Shown here one piece after another: positions 63,481 to 64,000 of a DNA stretch of 64,000 bases. The first letter of the stretch is position 1; each line of letters starts with the position of its first letter. Below the pieces are notes generated by a model. It worked only from the letters and a program-made list of their open reading frames with translations. It made no database searches and was not told the origin of the DNA. Position numbers and translations under genes: made by a program. Source of the DNA: Paludibacterium purpuratum (GTDB lineage: Bacteria > Pseudomonadota > Gammaproteobacteria > Burkholderiales > Chromobacteriaceae); NCBI RefSeq assembly GCF_004363805.1, contig NZ_SNZP01000004.1, forward strand, positions 124,001-188,000, written 5' to 3'.

Positions 63481-63933
63481 TTAGCGCTGGGCGTAAACCG
63501 AAGTCTGACCGTCTTTGGTGAATGCGATGACTTGGTATGGCGTCGTGACGCCGGCGGCATCCATGCCCGGCGCCTTCAGCGGCATGCCGGGCACCGCCAG
63601 GCCCGCGATCTTGGGATGGGTTTTGAGCACCTTTGCCACCAGATCCGGCGGCACATGTCCTTCGAAGATATAACCCCCTGCCGTGGCGGTGTGGCACGAG
63701 CGTAAAGCCTGTGGCACGCCAAGCTTATCCTTGATGGCGGTGATGTCCGGCTGTTCCTGGGTTGTGACGTCGAAGCCGGTTTTCTGCATGGCGGCGGCCC
63801 AACGCTCGCAGCAGACGCAGCCGGTGTTCTTGACCATCGTGATGGCGCTCGAGGCGGCGAGTGCGGGCATGCTCGAAAACAGGCCAAGCGCCAGGATGGC
63901 GGCAAGCCAGGTAGTGGTGATCGGGTTTCGCAT
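63481..63933 (-). CDS. DUF411 metal-binding periplasmic protein
   Basis: 150-aa exported protein. The signal peptide MRNPITTTWLAAILALGLFSSMPALAA is followed by the DUF411 domain: VKNTGCVCCERWAAAM, LRSCHTATAGGYIFEGHVP and GLAVPGMPLKAPGM. These Cys, His and Met residues probably bind copper. Members often sit in copper and silver resistance loci. It is convergent with copA-copZ. Its own promoter lies in the last 67 bp of the window. Confidence 0.9.
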   Translation of the reverse strand: MRNPITTTWLAAILALGLFSSMPALAASSAITMVKNTGCVCCERWAAAMQKTGFDVTTQEQPDITAIKDKLGVPQALRSCHTATAGGYIFEGHVPPDLVAKVLKTHPKIAGLAVPGMPLKAPGMDAAGVTTPYQVIAFTKDGQTSVYAQR

Positions 63934-64000
63934 CTTGATTCAATCCATAGCATGTGTCTGCGCCGCGACGCGCGGTGCAGGACAGTTTCGTGTGTCGTCA

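Overview
The window looks like the chromosome of a betaproteobacterium, most likely of the order Neisseriales (Chromobacteriaceae or a relative). The evidence is GC-rich core genes in the order mnmG-rsmG-parA-parB-atpIBEFHAGDC-glmU-glmS, the rsmI / lppC-yraN-diaA-dolP block, an OlsB-type ornithine acyltransferase, a Tim44-like protein and a VgrG locus. The placement rests on gene content and protein style, not on a computed phylogeny.

Layout. 1-3901: trehalose uptake and cleavage (treC cut by the window edge, treB, and a GntR-type treR), with two palindromic operators around the treB promoter. 4047-9905: a tightly packed six-gene minus-strand operon coding for an ABC exporter ATPase and FtsX-type permease, a LolA-like periplasmic protein, a predicted outer-membrane barrel, and a LytS/LytTR two-component pair. 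10158-12829: an Aer-like chemoreceptor behind a perfect FNR box, a 2H phosphoesterase and a DUF2164 protein. 13082-20121: a type VI secretion cargo module (VgrG, a putative pore-forming effector, two tandem paralogous membrane proteins that look like immunity proteins, a secreted protein, and a decayed vgrG scrap). 20291-22796: a nitrilase-family amidohydrolase divergent from a LysR regulator, and a small unknown gene.

23203-27485: a probable restriction-modification island. A ribbon-helix-helix protein, two complete C5-cytosine methyltransferases fused in one polypeptide, and a PD-(D/E)XK protein are translationally coupled. Remnants of an IS21 transposase and of a tyrosine integrase lie between the cassette and tRNA-Leu(CAA). 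27532-49926: conserved housekeeping genes for rRNA and tRNA modification, envelope maintenance, chromosome partition, ATP synthase and UDP-GlcNAc synthesis.

49927-54489: an accessory island exactly at the attTn7 position downstream of glmS. It has three tandem TnsB-like boxes, a truncated tnsA, an XRE regulator with a duplicated operator, an unknown 268-aa protein and a TIGR04141/DUF6119-like protein, and it is bracketed by a duplicated terminator sequence. 54490-63933: a GyrI-like protein, a split YdcZ transporter pair divergent from a Crp/Fnr regulator, a HigB/HigA-type toxin-antitoxin pair with an operator on the promoter, arsR-arsC-acr3, an MBL-fold hydrolase, and a copper module (copA, copZ, DUF411 protein) with a CsoR-like operator.

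The best candidates for undescribed biology are the fused double-methyltransferase R-M cassette, the decayed Tn7-like island, and the VgrG-linked effector with duplicated membrane immunity genes.
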